Shown here: positions 59,544-64,000 of the stretch, piece by piece
How positions within the stretch are numbered: the first letter of the stretch is position 1
Layout of the letters: each line of letters begins with the position of its first letter
Assembly (NCBI GenBank): GCA_009809945.1
Contig: WTPW01000075.1
Span: forward strand, 113,031-177,030
Direction: 5' to 3'
DNA: 64,000 bases
DNA from: Gigaspora margarita
Taxonomy: Eukaryota; Glomeromycota; Glomeromycetes; Diversisporales; Gigasporaceae
Made by a program: the position numbers and the translations under genes
The notes under the pieces: model-generated
The model's input: only the letters and a program-made list of their open reading frames with translations
Told to the model about the DNA's origin: nothing
The model's database searches: none

Positions 59544-60025
59544 TGTTATAGAATGGGTTGTTTAACTAAAGCGTAGTTTTACAGTTTTACAGTTTTATAG
59601 TTTTACAGTTTTACAGTTTTACAGTTTTACAGTTTTACAGTTTTACAGTTTTACAGTTTTACAGTTTTACAGTTTTACAGTTTTATAGTTTTATTATTAT
59701 ATTATATTTAGTATTTATTTAGCTTTGCAAAAAGTATATAAACCCTAGCTTTTCTCCCTTTTACACATCAGACTCAGATTTCCCTCTTCGCTCCTAATGT
59801 TTCCAAATAAATATCCTCTCTATATTATATCATATTGTTAATAATAAAATATATCTTACTCCAATAAATATTCTCTTGCTCTTTGATAAATATATACTGA
59901 ACTGCTCTAAGTGAAGTAATATTCTACTTGCACACCGCTTCACATCTTTTCTGACCCTTACAAGATCCCTGTCGCTGTGTGTTGTGTTTCAAGTACTATA
60001 TTGAAGGCAATAGTTGCTTGTAACA
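59544..60025 (+). repeat. G1 3' LTR
   Basis: 482 bp, matching the 5' LTR except for microsatellite length (ACAGTTTT run ~59,575-59,690) and scattered changes, so insertion is not very recent. Confidence 0.9.
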
Positions 60026-60549
60026 CTATTTCTAGGCTTTTATTCCTAAGAAATACCTTTTACAAGATATTTAATGAATAATAAAAGAAGTGGAGTATCT
60101 GAGTCTAATTTGACTAAGGGAAATTCTATGTCTTTAAATACATTTTAAAATAAGCATTATAAGCATTGATTTACAATGATAAACATTACAATCATCATAA
60201 GCAATATAAGTGTTATAAGCAATATAATCATTATAAGCGGTATAAGCATCATAAGCGGTATAAGCAGTACAAGCATTATGAGTGGTATAAGTGTTATAAG
60301 CAGTATAAGCATTATAAGCAGTATAAACATTATAAACGGTATAAGCGTTATAAATAGTATAAGCGTTATAAGCGGTATAAGCATTATAAGCGGTATAAGC
60401 ATTATAGGCAATATGAACTATTATAAATGTCTAACTTCTCAACTAATAATAACAATATGTGAAATACTAAAGATAATATTAATAAAATAAAGATAAAAAT
60501 AATAATAAATATTCTAATAAAAATAATATTAACTACTTGTTTTATAACA
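60026..60549 (-). repeat. Proximal part of the G2 3' LTR
   Basis: Read on the minus strand it starts TGTTATAAAACAAG right after the G2 polypurine tract and runs to the G1 insertion point at CTAT. It contains a ~9-bp microsatellite (ATAAGCATT/ATAAGCGGT, ~60,150-60,410) that opens spurious frames. Confidence 0.7.
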
Positions 60550-60564
60550 TTTCTGTCCCCTTAA

Positions 60565-61240
60565 GAAAATTTACTCTGTAAATTCCTTCTCTAGTTTTTC
60601 TATTAAGAGGGTATAGTCTTCATCCTTTAACTTAATTATTTGAGTCATGGAAAGGTGTTTGGTTTGATGCATTAAGTCTTTAGGACAAACTGTAAAGATT
60701 TTTCTAATTCTTTGAGCTCCTTTTCATATGTCTTGGGTTTTTCTTTTACCTTTAATTTTTCGAATCTGTTCTTTAATTTGTGTTCAGTATTTCATCTGTT
60801 TCTCAATAATTGTTCCTAGATAATAATGGGCTTCTATAGCCTGTATTTGTCCATGTCGAGATTGTTTAAATTTGGGTAATTCTTGAAGAATTTTGTCAAC
60901 TTGTGTGGTCCCAGTTTCTCAGAGAAAAGGTGCAGATTAAGAGTTTGCGACAAGTCTTCAAATAATTTAGCAATAACCTTAGGTTTTTCAGTTAAGGCTG
61001 GGGCTAATAAAGCTTCTATGTCTTCATCAAAAGTTTTAATAATTTATTAAGTTCATTAGAAAAGTCTGGTTCTTCGGTTGGAGTAACATCAATTATTTGT
61101 TCTGGGTTTTGAGCATCCTATAAAATTACATTCTGGCTAGAAATTCCTAAATGGTATTGGGCAGCGGGTCTTGTCTCCAAATAGAAAGAAAATTTTGAAG
61201 GGCCAGTATAGTATTGGGTTGTAAAGTAGTAGATTCCATA
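60565..61240 (-). pseudogene. G2 ORF3 remnant
   Basis: Starts MESTTLQPNTILALQNF and keeps IEAHYYLGTIIEK and a Glu/Lys-rich end that runs into the polypurine tract, parallel to G1 ORF3. Many stops and shifts in the middle. Confidence 0.6.
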
Positions 61241-61379
61241 TTTAGGAGTTTTGGTAATATATCTGGAAAATTAATCAGAGTATAAAGTTATATATATATG
61301 TAATAGTGTAGCACAATGATTTTATAGGGCAGTGTACAAAGTTTTATACCAATGTCACTCATTTTTACAATAAATTTCT

Positions 61380-62690
61380 TCCAGAAATTTTTAATTTTCA
61401 ATTACAATTATTGGTTCCCATGTCTGTTTCTCGTAGTACTTAGCAAGTCTATCACTATTATAGTATTTTTGTAAAGACTTTCCTTTCAAATCTCGAAGTT
61501 AATATGCACTATTGTTCAATTTTTCTTGAATTATAAAGGGTCCAATTCTTTTATTTTCAAATTTAGCAGATTGTGACATTTCTAATTCTTTTCATTGTTT
61601 CTATACTTTTTCTCCTATTCCAAAAGTTTCTTCTTTTATTTTCTTATCAAAATATTTCTTCTGTTTCTCTTGTGACTTTCTAGTATTTTCTCTAGCTTCT
61701 TCTTGTAACATTGGTAGTTTTCTATTAACTCATAAGCACGTTGGAGTATACTGTCTTGTATGTCTATTTCTTCATCTATATTGTCTACAGGATGTACTAG
61801 AATAAGAGCTTTTATGGGTAAAGTGGCTTGTTTTCTATAGACTAACTGAAATGGAGTATATTCAGTAGTAGCATGTCTCTCTGTTCAATAGGCTAAAAGA
61901 ACAGCAGGTATGTGTAAATCCAGTCATCATTTTCTTTTACTTTTGCAAGAGATTCACATAGTGTTCGATTAAGTCTTTCAACTATTCCATTTGTCTGTGG
62001 GTGGTATGGTGAAGAGAATTTATGTTTGATGAGAAACTTTTCACACAGTATTCATATGGTTTCTCTAATAAAGTTTCTTTCTTGGTCGGAGAATATAATC
62101 TTTGGAGTTCAATGTCTACAAATAATTTCTTCAAAAATAAATTGAGCGAGAGTATTGGCACTGGCATCAGGTACAGCACAAGCTTCCAGTTATCTTGTTA
62201 GATAGTCTGTAGCAATGATAATATATTGGTTGTTTTTGGCAGTTAATGGGGGAGTTCCTACAATCAATTCCAACTCTTTCAAAGGCACGTCCTATTTGAA
62301 TTGGATAAAGGGGTTCCCTTTTGTCTTTTCTGGCATGTCTCACAAGTCTTTACATATTCTTGGATGTCTCAGTATATTTGATCCCAATAATATCATTCAG
62401 CTATTTTGTAGTACATAGCATTAGTTCCCAAATGTCTGGCAGTGGGATGTTTATGCATCATATAAAGGATCAGTTCTACTTCTGTCCATTTAATAACTCT
62501 AAAGAGGTGTTCAGTAGCTTTTTTATTTCTTTTATATAAGAGGTTATGTCTAATTTTAAAGTATCTAGCCTGATTAATTAATTGTTTCTTTTGATAGTCT
62601 GTAAATTCTTCTAGTATTTTGTCTGATTCTAGATAGTTATAAAGTTGAATATATTGCTCTAAATTTATGATCTAAATGGTTTATTTGTCT
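61380..62690 (-). pseudogene. G2 integrase remnant
   Basis: The minus-strand frame near 62,180-61,975 has ASANTLAQFIFEEIICRH, a TGA, then IIFSDQE (second Asp) and SSPYHPQTNGIVERL (Glu), matching G1. The upstream zinc domain and downstream C-terminus are recognisable but contain stops. Confidence 0.75.
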
Positions 62691-62699
62691 GTATCAGTA

Positions 62700-64000
62700 G
62701 GCATGATAAAGCATCAACATTAGAGTGAATTATGCCTGGTTTGTAGAGGATTTCAAAGTTATAAGGTTGGAGTTTAAGAATCCATCATCCAATCCTTCCT
62801 TTGGGTTTAGCAGAGTATAGCTATTTTAAAGCAGAGTGGTCTGTAACTAATATAAAATAAGTAGCGCCTAAATATTTGTAAAAGTGTTCAATAGCCCAAA
62901 CTATAGAAGCACATTCTAATTCTGTTGCACCATAGTTTACTTCTTCTTTCTAAAGGCTTTTGCTTGCATACACGATTGGATGTTCTTTTCGATTGTGGTC
63001 TAATTGGCTAAAGATAGCACCAAATCTATAGTAAGAAGCATCAGTAGCCAAAATAAATGTCTTTCTAAAATCTGGGTAGGCTAATATAAGGGCAGCAGTA
63101 AGTTAGTCTTTTAATTCTATAAAGGCTTCTTGTTGAATATGGGTCCATCGGTAGGGTTCATCTTTTTGTAACAATCGATTTAATGGTTTAGAATAGCAGA
63201 GAAGTTCTGAATAAATTGTCTATAATATCCAGCTAGTCCTAAGAATAAGCGAAGTTGGGTTATATTTCGTTAGAGTTCTGCAATTCGATTCGATTCAATT
63301 TGATTCGATCAAATATTCGATTTCAAATCAAATTCAAATACAGAAATTTCAAATCAAATCAAATTCAAATTGACAAAATATTCGATTCGATTCAAAAATA
63401 TTTAATAAAAATTACAAATATATTTGATTTGATTTGATTTGATCGAATCAAATTCAAATCAAGAGCTTATTCGATTCGATCAAATTTAAATATGCCTAAT
63501 ATTCGATTCAATTCGACTTTGAGGAACCTTATATTTCACGGTAGTTGTATCTTTTGAGCAGCTTCTATTTTTGCAGGGTCTGGGGCTATTCCACTAGGTG
63601 CAATAATATGTTCTAAAAAAGGTAAGCGTTGCATCCAGAAATTACATTTCTCAATATTATGGTGTAATCTAGCTTTCTTAATTCTTCGAAAGACTTCATT
63701 TAAATGTCTAAGATGATCATTGAATATTTGAGAGTATACTATAGTATCATCTAGATATACTAAAACAAAATTTCTATGCAATCCCATCATATACTTAGTC
63801 CACAAGTCTTTGGAATGTAGCAGGGGCATTACAAAGTCCAAAAAGCATTATATTAAACTCGCGGGTGCATTGCAATTTGCTAGTATCCACTTGCAAGATC
63901 CAAAGTAGAAAACCAATGTGATTCAGCAAGGGTATTCAACATTTTGTCTATGCGGGCAGAGAGTATGCATCCTGTTTAGTAATATTATTAAGCTTCCTAT
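62700..64000 (-). pseudogene. G2 RT-RNase H, interrupted
   Basis: The frame 63,841-63,540 keeps LVYLDDTIVYS (intact YLDD) and IEKCNFWMQRLPFL. Upstream, FGLCNAPATFQRLV is in another frame, and a deletion removes part of the segment before it. A 260-bp insertion (63269-63528) splits the QLP/ITQLR junction. RNase H follows at ~63,050-62,700 with stops. Confidence 0.8.
63269..63528. mobile_element. Insertion of ATTCGATTCGA-rich element in G2
   Basis: TTATATTTC at 63260-63268 and 63529-63537 flanks it (9-bp TSD), and G2 coding sequence resumes on the far side. The interior is largely ATTCGATT/AAATCAAA simple repeats in both orientations, with weak inverted ends (AGTTCTGCAA and TTGAGGAACC). Confidence 0.7.

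Larger units (their letters stand above)
49975..60025 (+). mobile_element. Ty3/gypsy LTR retrotransposon G1, complete but decayed
   Basis: LTRs lie at 49975-50471 and 59544-60025, both TGTTATAG to TGTAACA/TTGTAACA, with CTAT on each outer side (49971-49974 and 60026-60029). Domain order is gag, protease, RT, RNase H, integrase, which defines Ty3/gypsy. Extra parts are a zinc-knuckle and coiled-coil block between protease and RT, and an ORF after integrase. Many stops and frameshifts make it non-functional. Confidence 0.92.
60550..64000 (-). mobile_element. Ty3/gypsy retrotransposon G2, partial, heavily decayed
   Basis: On the minus strand from its 3' end: polypurine tract, ORF3 remnant (~61,240-60,565), integrase (~62,690-61,380), RNase H (~63,050-62,700) and RT (from beyond 64,000 to ~63,180). 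It is related to but clearly different from G1, and the 5' part is outside the window. Stops are frequent in all domains. Confidence 0.85.

Noticed and set aside
60157-60490. Three overlapping open frames on both strands
   Set aside because: All come from the ~9-bp LTR microsatellite, which is open in several frames.
62215-62539. Plus-strand frames in the G2 integrase region
   Set aside because: They are antisense shadows of the minus-strand integrase.

Overview
The window looks like AT-rich, transposon-dense nuclear DNA of a fungus. Spliced genes with short GT-AG introns, a UDP-glycosyltransferase, a six-helix ion channel with a beta-propeller-like N-terminus, a tyrosine-kinase-like kinase remnant and Ty3/gypsy elements together suggest an arbuscular mycorrhizal fungus (Glomeromycotina, Rhizophagus-like). 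That assignment is inferred from family recognition and composition; no search was run. Protein-coding content is small: one gene that looks intact and two related pairs of broken genes. The rest is mobile DNA and satellites.

Layout. (1) 1-3,000: small DNA-transposon derivatives, including a hAT-type element with an exact 8-bp target-site duplication (TSD) at 1601-2955. (2) 3228-5306, minus strand: a five-exon UDP-glycosyltransferase. (3) About 7,250-33,165: a head-to-tail duplication of a ~10-kb unit (A about 7,250-21,500; B about 22,425-33,165). Each unit carries a decayed kinase fragment followed by a seven-exon channel gene. Channel copy A has two nonsense codons and a lost splice donor. 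Copy B has a single TAA in an otherwise consistent 1,120-codon frame. Unit A was later hit by a MULE-like MITE, a hAT, a GGCC-ended TTA-TSD element and an LTR retrotransposon; unit B lacks all four and so supplies empty sites. Unit B carries its own foldback insertion.

(4) 33,200-36,130: foldback elements and hairpins, one split by a 1.58-kb hAT. (5) 36,400-37,755: a ~97-bp tandem repeat. (6) 37,760-49,200: a second satellite with a higher-order period of roughly 0.8 kb, split by a ~7.7-kb hAT-ended composite (38707-46434) that itself holds a 2.3-kb foldback, another hAT, a 5'-truncated LINE with an RNase H domain and a 0.95-kb foldback. Smaller TSD-flanked elements also sit in the satellite. 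Its monomer shares its core with the end of the GGCC MITEs.

(7) 49,771-64,000: a minus-strand Ty3/gypsy element (G2) whose 3' LTR was split by a complete but decayed plus-strand Ty3/gypsy element (G1, 49975-60025, TSD CTAT). G1 reads gag, protease, an added zinc-knuckle and coiled-coil block, RT, RNase H, integrase, then an extra ORF also found in G2. The strongest candidates for something not previously described are the higher-order satellite that shares sequence with a MITE end, and the extra zinc-knuckle module and ORF3 of the gypsy pair.
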